In this document: one piece after another, positions 52,241 through 63,775 of the stretch
Numbering within the stretch: position 1 is the first letter of the stretch
How the letters are laid out: each line of letters opens with the position of its first letter
Assembly (NCBI RefSeq): GCF_012769535.1
Contig: NZ_CP046565.1
Span: 3,307,032 to 3,371,031 of the forward strand
Length of the DNA: 64,000 bases
Direction: 5' to 3'
Source: Methylococcus geothermalis
Lineage (GTDB): Bacteria; Pseudomonadota; Gammaproteobacteria; Methylococcales; Methylococcaceae
The notes under the pieces: model-generated
What the model was told of the DNA's origin: nothing
Seen by the model: the letters and a program-made list of their open reading frames with translations, nothing else
Databases searched by the model: none
Made by a program: the position numbers and the translations under genes

Positions 52241-52708
52241 ATGAGCGAAGAAAACCAGCAACCCGAAAGACAATTTGCCATCCAAAAGCTTTACATCAAG
52301 GATGTTTCCTTCGAGACGCCGAACTCGCCCGGCATCTTCACCCTGACCTGGGAACCGAAAGTCGAGTTCAACCTCGGCTCCAAGGTCCAGACGCTCCAGG
52401 AAGGACTGTTCGAGGTCAGCCTCACGGTCACCATCACGGTCAAATTGGAAGACAAGACCGCCTACCTGGTCGAAATCTGCCAGGCCGGCATCTTCACGAT
52501 CAGCCATTTCCCGGAACAGGAAATGGGTCCCCTGCTCGGCAGCTATTGCCCCAACATCCTGTTCCCCTATGCCCGCGAGGCGGTCTCCGACCTCGTCAGC
52601 AAGGGCGGGTTCCCGCCGATGCTGCTGGCGCCGATCAACTTCGACGCGCTGTACATGCAGCAGATCCAGATGGCGCAACAGCAGGCCCAGCAGGCCACGC
52701 CGCATTGA
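52241..52708 (+). CDS. secB: protein-export chaperone SecB
   Basis: 155 aa from the ATG at 52241 (an ATG at 52229 is possible). FAIQKLYIKDVSFETPNSP, WEPKVEFNL and SYCPNILFPYAREAVSDLV are diagnostic. The homotetramer keeps preproteins unfolded and hands them to SecA. It is between the rhodanese and gpsA, the conserved order, but grxC is missing between rhodanese and secB. Confidence 0.97.
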   Translation: MSEENQQPERQFAIQKLYIKDVSFETPNSPGIFTLTWEPKVEFNLGSKVQTLQEGLFEVSLTVTITVKLEDKTAYLVEICQAGIFTISHFPEQEMGPLLGSYCPNILFPYAREAVSDLVSKGGFPPMLLAPINFDALYMQQIQMAQQQAQQATPH

Positions 52709-52723
52709 ACCGGTAGCGTGCGC

Positions 52724-53731
52724 ATGACACCCCGCATCACCGTTCTCGGCGCCGGCTCCTGGGGCACGGCGCTGGCGCTGCTCGTCGCGAGAAACGGCGT
52801 GCCCACCCTGTTGTGGAGCCACCGCCGGGAACACGCGGAAGAAATGGCGGCAGAGCGCAGAAATACGCGCTATCTCCCCCACGCCGCCTTCCCCGACACC
52901 CTGGCGGTGACGCCGGACCTGGCCGAAGCGGTCGCCAAGGCCAGCGATGCCGTGCTGGTCGCCGTGCCCAGCCATGCCTTCCGCGACACTGTGCAGCTCT
53001 GCGCCCCGCATCTGCAGGCGGGAGCCGGCCTCATGTGGGCGACCAAGGGACTGGACCGTGCGCGCGGCTGCCTGCTGCACGAAACCGCCCGCGAAATCCT
53101 GGGCCCGGCGCGGGAAATCGCCGTGCTGTCGGGACCGACCTTCGCCGCCGAAGTGGTCGCGGAACTGCCCAGCGCCATCACCGTCGGCGCCAGCAGCGAA
53201 GCCTTCGGCGCCAAGATCGTGGCCTGGCTGCACAACACCTACTTCCGTGCCTACACCACCGACGACATCATCGGCGCCCAGCTGGGCGGCGCCTGCAAGA
53301 ACGTGCTGGCGATCGCCGCCGGCATTTCCGATGGCTTGGGGTTCGGCGCCAACGCCCGGGCCGCGTTGATCACCCGCGGGCTGGCCGAGATGATGCGGCT
53401 GAGCCTGGCGCTGGGCGCGAGACGCGAAACGCTCATGGGCCTCGCCGGGGTCGGCGACCTGGTGCTCACCGCCACCGACAACCAGAGCCGCAACCGCCGG
53501 TTCGGCCTCGGGATCGGCAAAGGCAAGTCGCGGGAGGCGATCCATGCCGAGATCGGCCAGGAAATCGAAGGCATCCTGGCGGCCCGGCTGATCCACGAAC
53601 TCGCCGGTAAGAAAGGCGTGGACATGCCGATCACCGCCCAGACCTACCGTGTGCTGTACGAGGGCTTGCCGCCGGAAGAAGCGGTGCGCAATCTGCTGCT
53701 ACGCGAACCCAAGCCGGAGTGGGGCGGCTGA
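52724..53731 (+). CDS. gpsA: glycerol-3-phosphate dehydrogenase [NAD(P)+]
   Basis: 335 aa from ATG 52724; a GTG at 52718 is possible. The NAD loop VLGAGSWGTALALLVARN is N-terminal. VLSGPTFAAEVV, GGACKNVLAIAAGISDGL and GLAGVGDLVLTATDNQSRN complete the family pattern. It reduces dihydroxyacetone phosphate for phospholipid synthesis. Its stop is 6 bp from the convergent trmL. Confidence 0.97.
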   Translation: MTPRITVLGAGSWGTALALLVARNGVPTLLWSHRREHAEEMAAERRNTRYLPHAAFPDTLAVTPDLAEAVAKASDAVLVAVPSHAFRDTVQLCAPHLQAGAGLMWATKGLDRARGCLLHETAREILGPAREIAVLSGPTFAAEVVAELPSAITVGASSEAFGAKIVAWLHNTYFRAYTTDDIIGAQLGGACKNVLAIAAGISDGLGFGANARAALITRGLAEMMRLSLALGARRETLMGLAGVGDLVLTATDNQSRNRRFGLGIGKGKSREAIHAEIGQEIEGILAARLIHELAGKKGVDMPITAQTYRVLYEGLPPEEAVRNLLLREPKPEWGG

Positions 53732-53736
53732 GGGCT

Positions 53737-54207
53737 TCAGATCGCCGCCGCGCCCTGGAAGCCGCATTGGCGCCAGGCTTCGAAACACACCACGGCGACG
53801 GCGTTGGATAGATTGAGGCTGCGCGATCCGGGCCGCATCGGCAGCCGGATCCGCCGCCCGGCTTCGAACCGGGCGAGCATCTCCGCCGGCAAGCCGCGCG
53901 ACTCCGGGCCGAACAGGAAGACGTCGCCGGCCCGGTAGTCCATCTCGGCATGGTTCACTGCCCCTTTGGTGGTCAGCGCGAATACCCGCTCCGGCGCGAC
54001 CGCGGCCACGAATCGCTCCCAATCCCGATGCCGGGCCACCTCGGCCCACTCCCGGTAATCCAGCCCCGCACGGCGCAGACGTGCGTCGTCCATCTCGAAC
54101 CCCAGCGGCTCGATCAGATGCAGGCGAGCGCCGGTGTTGGCGCAGAGCCGGATGATGTTGCCCGTATTCGGTGGAATTTCCGGCTCGTACAGCACGATGT
54201 GGAACAT
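53737..54207 (-). CDS. trmL: tRNA (cytidine/uridine-2'-O-)-methyltransferase TrmL
   Basis: 156 aa. [24 protein letters not shown] and [11 protein letters not shown] with [14 protein letters not shown] are the SPOUT-class trefoil-knot motifs (listed in short pieces: [33 protein letters not shown]). It methylates the wobble base of tRNA-Leu. It starts 8 bp after glgP on the same strand, so the two may share a transcript. Its closeness to gpsA matches the YibK locus of E. coli. Confidence 0.95.
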   Translation of the reverse strand: MFHIVLYEPEIPPNTGNIIRLCANTGARLHLIEPLGFEMDDARLRRAGLDYREWAEVARHRDWERFVAAVAPERVFALTTKGAVNHAEMDYRAGDVFLFGPESRGLPAEMLARFEAGRRIRLPMRPGSRSLNLSNAVAVVCFEAWRQCGFQGAAAI

Positions 54208-54215
54208 CGTCCCCG

Positions 54216-56726
<2,511 letters not shown>

Positions 56727-56837
56727 GGGCGGTCACCTCCCCTGTGAGGATTGGATACGGACTTTCCCATCCGCTGAACGGGGCGGGAAGGTCAGATGGA
56801 CAGTGCCGACAGTCTGAGGAAAGCCGGTTACAGCCGT

Positions 56838-58250
56838 TCAGACGTCGAGATTCAACTCGCTTATTTTACGGGTTAAGGTGTTCCTGCCGTAACCCAGCAG
56901 TTTGGCCGCCTCCTGGCGGCGCCCGCGGGTGAACTGCAGCGCGGTGCTGATGAGGATGCCTTCGGCCGAATCGATGGCTTCCTTCGCCACGTTGCGGTCG
57001 CCGCGCCGCAGCCGGGCATCGATCCATTGCGTGAAGCTGTCCTGCCATTCGCTCGACACCGCGACAGGCTCCGGCCGGGCCTTCAGCAGCTCCGGCGGCA
57101 GATCGTCGAGATGCACGTCCTTGCCGGCCGCCATGACGGTGATCCAACGGCAAGTGTTTTCCAGTTGCCGGACGTTGCCTGGCCAGTCGAGCCGGCACAG
57201 ATAGGCTTCGACCTCCGGCAGCAGGGTCTTGGTCTCGACGTTGAGTTCCTGGCTGGCTTCCTTCAGGAAATGCTTGAGCAGCAGACTGACATCCTGGCGC
57301 CGTTCCCGCAGCGGCGGAATGTGGATGCGGATGACGTTCAGGCGGTGAAACAGGTCTTCGCGGAAGCGGCCCTCGGCCACCAGTTGCTCCAGATTCTGGT
57401 GCGTCGCCGCGATGATCCGCACGTCCACCTTGACCGGCGCGTGGGCGCCGACCGGGAAAAACTCGCCTTCGGCCAGTACCCGCAGCAGACGAGTCTGCAG
57501 TTCCGCAGGCATGTCGCCGATCTCGTCCAGGAACAGGGTGCCGCCGTCGGCCTGTTCGAAACGTCCGGCCCGGCGCGCCTGCGCGCCGGTGAAGGCGCCG
57601 CGTTCGTGGCCGAACAACTCGGACTCCAGCAGGTCCCGCGGTATGGCGGCCATGTTGAGCGCGATGAACGGCTTGTCCGCGCGCGGGCTGTGGCGATGCA
57701 GGGCACGGGCGACGAGTTCCTTGCCGGTCCCCGACTCGCCGTTGATCAGCACGGTGATGTTCGAACGCGCCAGCCGGGCGATGGCCCGGAACACCTCTTG
57801 CATCGCGGGCGCCTCGCCGATGATTTCCGGGGTCTTTTCCGGCAGGCCCTTGTCGGACGCCTCCTCGGTCGCCGCCCGCTGGCTGTGGGTGCAGGCCCGT
57901 GCCACCAGGTCGACCGCCTCGTCCACGTCGAAGGGTTTCGGCAGATATTCGAACGCCCCGCCGCTGAAGGCGGACACTGCGCTTTCCAAATCGGAATGCG
58001 CAGTCATGATCACCACCGGCAGATCGGGATACTTGGCCTGCAACTGCTTGAGCAGCTCGATGCCGTCCAGGCCCGGCATGCGGATGTCGGTCAGCACCGC
58101 ATCCGGCCGATCCCGGTTCAGCGCCTCCATCATGCTGTTGGCGGTGGAGAAGGCACGGGTCTGGATGGACGCCTTCTGCAGGGCCTTTTCCAAGACCCAG
58201 CGGATCGACCGGTCGTCATCGACGACCCAAACCTGGAACGCTCGTTTCAT
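56838..58250 (-). CDS. ntrC: nitrogen regulation response regulator NtrC
   Basis: 470 aa. The receiver domain has VVDDDRSIRWVL and the phosphorylated Asp at 55 in LTDIRMPG. The AAA+ domain has Walker A GESGTGKELVAR, the sigma-54-contact GAFTGA and FLDEIGDMP. The C-terminal Fis-type helix-turn-helix ends AAKLLGYGRNTLTRKI. Phosphorylated by NtrB, it activates sigma-54 promoters under nitrogen limitation. It overlaps ntrB by 35 bp. Confidence 0.97.
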   Translation of the reverse strand: MKRAFQVWVVDDDRSIRWVLEKALQKASIQTRAFSTANSMMEALNRDRPDAVLTDIRMPGLDGIELLKQLQAKYPDLPVVIMTAHSDLESAVSAFSGGAFEYLPKPFDVDEAVDLVARACTHSQRAATEEASDKGLPEKTPEIIGEAPAMQEVFRAIARLARSNITVLINGESGTGKELVARALHRHSPRADKPFIALNMAAIPRDLLESELFGHERGAFTGAQARRAGRFEQADGGTLFLDEIGDMPAELQTRLLRVLAEGEFFPVGAHAPVKVDVRIIAATHQNLEQLVAEGRFREDLFHRLNVIRIHIPPLRERRQDVSLLLKHFLKEASQELNVETKTLLPEVEAYLCRLDWPGNVRQLENTCRWITVMAAGKDVHLDDLPPELLKARPEPVAVSSEWQDSFTQWIDARLRRGDRNVAKEAIDSAEGILISTALQFTRGRRQEAAKLLGYGRNTLTRKISELNLDV

Positions 58251-59310
58251 GGTCCTCCTCCAGAGGCAAGAATAGGGAAAAAACGGTGTTTCCTGGCACG
58301 CTGCTGCACTCGATCAGGCCGCCGTGCTGGCTGATCAGGCCCTGCGCGATCGATAGCCCCAGGCCGGTGCCGTCGGCCCGGCCGGTGACCATCGGATAGA
58401 AAATATGGTTCAGGAGCTCCGGCTTGATGCCGGGGCCATCGTCGACGATGTCCACCTTCACCGCCATGCGATGGCGGCGCTCGCCGATGGTCACCTGCCG
58501 GTCGATGCGGGTGCGGATGACGATCCGGCCGTGCATCCCCAAGGCCTGGGCGGCATTGCGCACGATGTTGAGTATGGCCTGGATCAACTGATCGGCGTCG
58601 CCGAAGATTTCCGGGATGCTCGGGTCGTAGTCGCGGATGATCCGGACGCCGGCGGGCACTTCCACCTGCACCAGCTGGGTCACCCGGTCCAGCACCCGGT
58701 GGATGTTCAGCCAGGTCTTCTGGGGCAGCTTGTTCGGCCCGAGCATGCGGTCCAGCAGGGACTGCAGGCGATCGGACTCCTCGATGATGATCTGGGTGTA
58801 TTCGCGCAGCTCGTCCTGAAGCTCGCGCTCCAGGAGCTGCGCCGCGCCGCGCAGCCCGCCGAGCGGATTCTTGATCTCGTGCGCCAGCCCCCGCAGCAGG
58901 GACTTGGCCGCATTCTGTTGCGCCAGCAACTGCTCTTCCATGGAAATCCGGAGATGGCGGTCCATCTGCTGTACCTGGACCAGCACCCCGGAGGCATCGT
59001 CTTCGGTCATCGGCGTGATGTGCAGGTTCACCGTGATCGCGTGCAGGGGGTGGACCAGGGTGACGTTGCGCTTGGTCAGCGAAATGCCGGTCGCCATGGC
59101 ATGCATCAAGTCCGGCTCGATCGGCTGCTCCCCGCACGGCAGCACCAGCCGCGCATGCGCACCCAGCACTTGGCGGGCGCTGACGGCGAGCAGCATTTCA
59201 CCGGGCATGTTGATGTACCCCAGCGTCAGCTTTTTGTCGAACAGCAGCACGCCGTCCCCGAGGTTATCGAGGATGCGCCGGTAAAATGAGGGTGTGTCCG
59301 ATGCCATCAT
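58216..59310 (-). CDS. ntrB: nitrogen regulation sensor histidine kinase NtrB
   Basis: 364 aa from the tandem ATGs at 59310/59307; a longer frame has no homology. An N-terminal PAS-like domain (ILDNLGDGVLLFDKKLTLGY) precedes the phospho-acceptor helix GLAHEIKNPLGGLRGA (His near 143) and the ATP-binding lid DDGPGIKPELLNHIFYPMV and GTGLGLSIAQGLI. It is soluble and would be controlled by PII. A GCACC-N5-GGTGC palindrome 121 bp upstream suggests NtrC autoregulation. No glnA is next to it. Confidence 0.95.
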   Translation of the reverse strand: MMASDTPSFYRRILDNLGDGVLLFDKKLTLGYINMPGEMLLAVSARQVLGAHARLVLPCGEQPIEPDLMHAMATGISLTKRNVTLVHPLHAITVNLHITPMTEDDASGVLVQVQQMDRHLRISMEEQLLAQQNAAKSLLRGLAHEIKNPLGGLRGAAQLLERELQDELREYTQIIIEESDRLQSLLDRMLGPNKLPQKTWLNIHRVLDRVTQLVQVEVPAGVRIIRDYDPSIPEIFGDADQLIQAILNIVRNAAQALGMHGRIVIRTRIDRQVTIGERRHRMAVKVDIVDDGPGIKPELLNHIFYPMVTGRADGTGLGLSIAQGLISQHGGLIECSSVPGNTVFSLFLPLEEDHETSVPGLGRR

Positions 59311-59430
59311 GCAGGAGCCGCAGCAAGTAATGCGCCATGGAGAAGCGTTCGTCAGGGCCGGAGTTTTCGCGCATTTCCGCGCCCCGCCCAGGGTTGGGCT
59401 GGGTCGCGTGCACGACATGCGCGACTTGTC

Positions 59431-59445
59431 GCACCGATATGGTGC
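59431..59445. promoter_or_regulatory. NtrC-type binding site
   Basis: The perfect palindrome GCACC-GATAT-GGTGC, extended by A on the right, matches the enterobacterial NtrC consensus TGCACC-N5-GGTGCA. It lies between the divergent ntrB and nrdJ, about 120 bp from the ntrB start. No convincing -24/-12 sigma-54 promoter was found by eye, so it may act as an autoregulatory site. Confidence 0.65.
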
Positions 59446-59574
59446 ACCATTCCCCCGGGCTTGTCGCGTCCCGCCGGTGATTCGGTCTGTTTCCGGAACG
59501 CGGCCGGCTTGCATTGCCGCACCGAACCGGCGCGCTTACCATGCTGCCATTCCGCCAATTTCCGGAGCTGTCCC

Positions 59575-62388
59575 GTGGACCCCCAACAAATTTCGCTCGA
59601 AGTCCTGCTGGAAAAATACGCCAAACACGGCGAAACCAGCGCCGAGGAAATTTTCGCGCGGGTGGCGGAAGCCCTCGCCGCCCCGGAGAAGTCACCGGAC
59701 ACATGGCGGCCGCGGTTCCTGTCGGCGCTCAAGTCGGGCTTCATCCCCGCCGGCAGGATCATGTCCGCGGCAGGTACCGGCATGCAGGCGACCCTGATCA
59801 ACTGCTTCGTACAGCCGGTGGGGGATTCGGTTTCGGAAGAAGTGGATGGCAGACCGGGCATTTACACCGCCTTGGCGGAAGCGGCCGAAACCATGCGGCG
59901 GGGCGGCGGCGTGGGCTACGATTTCTCCGCCATCCGCCCCAAAGGCGCACGGGTCCACACGACGGAATCGCGAGCGTCCGGACCGGTGTCCTACATGCGG
60001 GTGTTCGACCGCTCCTGCGAAACCGTGGAATCCGCCGGCGCCCGCCGCGGCGCGCAGATGGGGATACTGCACTGCGAGCACCCGGATATCTTCGAATTCG
60101 TCCGCGCCAAGGACCGCCCGGGTGAATTGACCAACTTCAATCTCTCGGTCGCACTGAGCGAGCGCTTCATGCAGGCCGTGGAAACCGATGGCCTCTGGGA
60201 CCTGACGCACCCCGCCGAGCCCTCGCCCGAACAGCAGTGCGAAGGCGCCCATCTGCGCGAGGACGGACGATGGATTTACCGCAGCGTCCCGGCGCGTGAG
60301 CTGTGGGATCTCATCATGCGCTCGACCTACGACCACGCCGAACCCGGCGTGCTGTTCATCGACCGGATGAACCGGGAAAACAACCTGGGCTATTGCGAAC
60401 GCATCGAAGCCACCAACCCCTGCGGCGAGCAACCCCTGCCCGCCTACGGCTGCTGCTGCCTGGGCAGCCTGGACCTGACCCGCTTCGTCGCCCGCCCTTT
60501 CACGCCGGATGCGGCGTTCGAGGCCGAGCGCTTCGCCGAAGTGGCCGCCATCGCCGTGCGCATGCTGGACAACGTCCTGGATGCGACGTACTGGCCGCTG
60601 GAACGCCAGCGCGAGGAGGCGAAAGCCAAGCGCAGGATAGGTCTCGGCTTCACCGGCCTGGGGGATGCCCTTGCCATGCTGGGCCTGCGCTACGACAGCG
60701 CCGAGGCGCGCGACATGGCGGCCGGCATCGCCCGGAGGCTGCGCGATGCGGCCTACCTCGCCTCGGTCGACCTGGCGCGGGAGAAAGGCGCCTTTCCCCG
60801 CTTCGAGGCCGCGCCGTATCTCGCATCACCGTTCATTGCCGGCCTGCCCGAACCGCTGCGCGCCCGAATCCGGAAATCAGGGATCCGCAACAGCCACCTG
60901 CTCAGCATCGCCCCGACCGGCACCATCTCGCTGGCCTTCGCAGACAACGCCAGCAACGGCATCGAACCCCCTTACGCCTGGACCTACCTCCGCAAGAAGC
61001 GCGAACCCGACGGTTCCACCCGCGAATATCCCGTGGAGGACCATGCCTATCGGCTGTATCGGGCGACGGCGGGCGACCGGCCCCTGCCGCCGGCTTTCGT
61101 CACCGCGCTGGACATCTCTGCGCTCGATCACATGCGCATGCTCGCGGCGGTCCAGCCCTACATCGATTCCTCCATCTCCAAGACCGTCAACGTCCCCGCC
61201 GACTATCCCTACGCCGACTTCCAGCACCTCTACCTCGAAGCATGGAAAGCCGGGCTCAAGGGCCTCGCCACCTACCGCCCGAACCCGGTCACGGGGGCCG
61301 TCCTCGAAGCCGCGCCGGCGACTGGAGTCTCGCGCCCCGAATTCGACGAATCCGACCCCGACCGCAGGCTCCGCCTGGAGGAAGTCCCCACGCCGCCCCT
61401 GGCCTCCTTACGCTGGCGCCGGCGGCCTCGGCCAGCGGGCGGCAACCCGGCCTGGAGCTATCTGATCGACCACCCCCTGGGATCGTTCGCCGTGTTCATC
61501 GGCCATGTCGAGGACCATGGAAGCCATCCGTTCGAAGTCTGGGTCAACGGCGCGGAGCAGCCGCGCGGCCTCGCCGCCCTGGCCAAATCCCTGTCGATGG
61601 ACATGCGCTCCAACGACCGCGGCTGGCTCAAAGCGAAGCTGGAGAGCCTGATGAAGGCGCACGGCGACGACGGCTTCGACCTGCCCTTCCCGCCCGACGG
61701 ACGGCCCGTACGCGTCCCCAGCCTGGTAGCCGGATTCGCCCGGCTGATCTACTACCGCTGCGCGGAACTCGGCGCGTTCGAAACGCTCACCGACACCCCG
61801 GTGCTGGATGCCCTGATGTCGCCCAAGGAGCCCAAAACCGGCCCCGACGGCACGCTTTCCTGGACCGTCGACATCCTCAATGTCGCCACCGGCGACGACT
61901 TCATCATGGCCCTGAAGGAACTGGTGCTCCCCAATGGCCAGCGGCGACCCTACTCGATATGGCTGTCGGGGGACTACCCGCGAGTCCTCGACGGCCTGTG
62001 CAAAAGCCTGTCCTTCGACATGCGGGTCATCGACCCCGCCTGGATCGGCGCGAAACTCCGCCAGCTGCTCGACTTTCCGGAACCGCGAGGAGATTTCCTG
62101 GCCCGAATTCCGGGCACCGGCCGCCAGCGGAACTATCCTTCGACCGTCGCCTATATGGCTCAACTGGCGATACACCGCTATGCCATGCTGAGCCTCCTCG
62201 ACGAAGAAGGACAACCCCTGGAGGACATGGGACTGATGGCCTACGAAAATCTCGGACCGGCGATCGAGCGCCCAGGCAAACCCGTCATCAAAGGTGCCCG
62301 CTGCCCGGAATGCGGCAACGACGCGGTGATCCGCCGGGATGGCTGCGATTTTTGTACGGCTTGCGGGGCTTTGGGGGGGTGCGGGTAA
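59575..62388 (+). CDS. nrdJ: adenosylcobalamin-dependent (class II) ribonucleotide reductase
   Basis: 937 aa from GTG 59575 with GGAG seven bases upstream. The N-terminal cysteine of the redox pair is in INCFVQP (about 77), the radical-site signature NPCGEQPL carries Cys near 283, and SIAPTGTISLAF is family-typical. It makes deoxyribonucleotides without oxygen, using cobalamin. The C-terminal third holds two copies of a FEVWVNGAEQPRGL / YSIWLSGDYPRVL unit (about 650 and 790) and ends in a zinc-ribbon CPECGNDA and CDFCTACG, which is a NrdJ-specific tail. It is divergent from ntrB. Confidence 0.96.
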   Translation: MDPQQISLEVLLEKYAKHGETSAEEIFARVAEALAAPEKSPDTWRPRFLSALKSGFIPAGRIMSAAGTGMQATLINCFVQPVGDSVSEEVDGRPGIYTALAEAAETMRRGGGVGYDFSAIRPKGARVHTTESRASGPVSYMRVFDRSCETVESAGARRGAQMGILHCEHPDIFEFVRAKDRPGELTNFNLSVALSERFMQAVETDGLWDLTHPAEPSPEQQCEGAHLREDGRWIYRSVPARELWDLIMRSTYDHAEPGVLFIDRMNRENNLGYCERIEATNPCGEQPLPAYGCCCLGSLDLTRFVARPFTPDAAFEAERFAEVAAIAVRMLDNVLDATYWPLERQREEAKAKRRIGLGFTGLGDALAMLGLRYDSAEARDMAAGIARRLRDAAYLASVDLAREKGAFPRFEAAPYLASPFIAGLPEPLRARIRKSGIRNSHLLSIAPTGTISLAFADNASNGIEPPYAWTYLRKKREPDGSTREYPVEDHAYRLYRATAGDRPLPPAFVTALDISALDHMRMLAAVQPYIDSSISKTVNVPADYPYADFQHLYLEAWKAGLKGLATYRPNPVTGAVLEAAPATGVSRPEFDESDPDRRLRLEEVPTPPLASLRWRRRPRPAGGNPAWSYLIDHPLGSFAVFIGHVEDHGSHPFEVWVNGAEQPRGLAALAKSLSMDMRSNDRGWLKAKLESLMKAHGDDGFDLPFPPDGRPVRVPSLVAGFARLIYYRCAELGAFETLTDTPVLDALMSPKEPKTGPDGTLSWTVDILNVATGDDFIMALKELVLPNGQRRPYSIWLSGDYPRVLDGLCKSLSFDMRVIDPAWIGAKLRQLLDFPEPRGDFLARIPGTGRQRNYPSTVAYMAQLAIHRYAMLSLLDEEGQPLEDMGLMAYENLGPAIERPGKPVIKGARCPECGNDAVIRRDGCDFCTACGALGGCG

Positions 62389-62413
62389 TGCAGGGCAATC
62401 GCGCTATCAGTAT

Positions 62414-63720
62414 TTTCCAATCCAGACATGAGCCTGAACGAGGAGGAGTGAAGAGCTGTATTCAGGCGGCGCGAGGTTGGGATTGGCTGATGGTTTGAAA
62501 GAGTGTTGCCCTGGCCTGGTTGAGGTGTTGGGCGGCCTCATTATCGCTGCATGCGAAGGCTATTGTCTCCAGTTTTTCCAGGGTAAGGCCCGGCTTCAGG
62601 AAGCGCTGCACCTCGGGCAGCGAGCGCAGCTTCTCATACGGCGTCATCATGTCCTCGTAGCGGTAGCGCTTGCGCATACGCCCCTTCTTGTCCACGTATT
62701 CGGTGGGGAAGTGGCAGGGGCGGTGGAAGTTCAGGTAAGGCGAGAGCACCTCCACCGTGAAGGCATTGACGAGACTCGCGCAGTGTTGCGGGATGTGGCT
62801 GTAGCCCAGGTACTTGCGCACGGTGGAGGCGTTCTTGCTCTCCACCAGGGCATTGTCCGTCGTCTTGCGCGAGCGTGACTTGGTCTGCTCGTGGCGCATC
62901 TCCAAGAGCGCGGCCACCTTGTGGTTGATGAACTCGGCGCCGTTGTCGCTGTGGAAGCCCCGAATCACGAAGGGGAAGGCGTCCATCATGGCGGAGAGCA
63001 CCGGCAGCAAATAGGCCTCGCTGATGTGCTCCACGGCAAAGACTGCCTGGAACTGGGTCACCTCATCCACCGCGTTGATGAGATACACCCCCTTGATGCC
63101 GTCCCAATCGCCCTGGTGGACGCTATCGACGCGCACAAAGCCCGGCTGCCCGGCAGGATGGGGGCGACGCCGCTCACCGATGGCCACCTTCACCGGCCGG
63201 CTCTTGTCGAAGACGCCGCGGCGGGCCTCATAGGTCTTGTGCCGACGCAGGTTGTACAGATGCCCGTTGGAGATGCCCGCCAGCCGCACAAAGCGAACAT
63301 CGCCATGCACGCGATACGCACGTTCGCACAGCTTGCGCGTGGTCGTCCCGGAGAGCGTGCCATGCAAGGCATCCATCTCGGCCAGCAGACGCACGTCCTC
63401 GTCCGTATAGCGCCGCACAAAGGGCACGGCGGGAGCACCCCGGCGATCTTCGATGCGGCCGCTCGCCAAAAACTGCCTGATGCAGCGCGCCACTTGGGCA
63501 CGCGACAGCCCGGTCACCTTGGCCAGGTAACGGCGCAGCACCCCTTTGTCGGCGCGGGAGCAAGAACGGTAGCGAAAACGGGCGAGCACATCGGTCATCC
63601 ATGCGTAGGCGCTTTCCCGATCAGTCCGTTGGAAGGAAACCGCCTCAATGCCGGCCACGAAGGCCCGCACCTGGGCGAGGGTTCGAAGGTTTTGGGTCTG
63701 TAAGAGGGTGTAGACGAAAC
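62414..63720 (-). mobile_element. integrase-core insertion sequence, copy B, 5' end cut
   Basis: The terminal repeat TTTCCAATCCAGACATGAGC at 62414 matches the right repeat of copy A (23642-23666). At the other end, where the matching repeat should lie upstream of the transposase, the sequence changes to an IS5-type transposase end (63724). Copy B is therefore truncated at its 5' end. Confidence 0.7.
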
Positions 63721-63775
63721 AATCTAGGTTGCCATTCTGGTTGCCAGGATACGCGCTTCTGCGAGCCAAACCCAA
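62462..63775 (-). CDS. integrase-core transposase, copy B
   Basis: 437 aa as open; homology to copy A (418 aa) starts about residue 22 (LRTLAQVRAFVAG). The catalytic core is kept: VDSVHQGDWDG, GFHSDNGAEFIN and NALVESKN. It shares about 70% identity with copy A by eye, so this is an older divergence and not a recent duplication. The first 20 residues come from the neighbouring IS5 end, so its native start is missing. Confidence 0.82.
   Translation of the reverse strand: MGLARRSAYPGNQNGNLDCFVYTLLQTQNLRTLAQVRAFVAGIEAVSFQRTDRESAYAWMTDVLARFRYRSCSRADKGVLRRYLAKVTGLSRAQVARCIRQFLASGRIEDRRGAPAVPFVRRYTDEDVRLLAEMDALHGTLSGTTTRKLCERAYRVHGDVRFVRLAGISNGHLYNLRRHKTYEARRGVFDKSRPVKVAIGERRRPHPAGQPGFVRVDSVHQGDWDGIKGVYLINAVDEVTQFQAVFAVEHISEAYLLPVLSAMMDAFPFVIRGFHSDNGAEFINHKVAALLEMRHEQTKSRSRKTTDNALVESKNASTVRKYLGYSHIPQHCASLVNAFTVEVLSPYLNFHRPCHFPTEYVDKKGRMRKRYRYEDMMTPYEKLRSLPEVQRFLKPGLTLEKLETIAFACSDNEAAQHLNQARATLFQTISQSQPRAA

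Noticed and set aside
59311..59574. A cobalamin riboswitch before nrdJ
   Set aside because: The gap is short and I see no B12-box-like sequence. The only clear signal is the NtrC palindrome.
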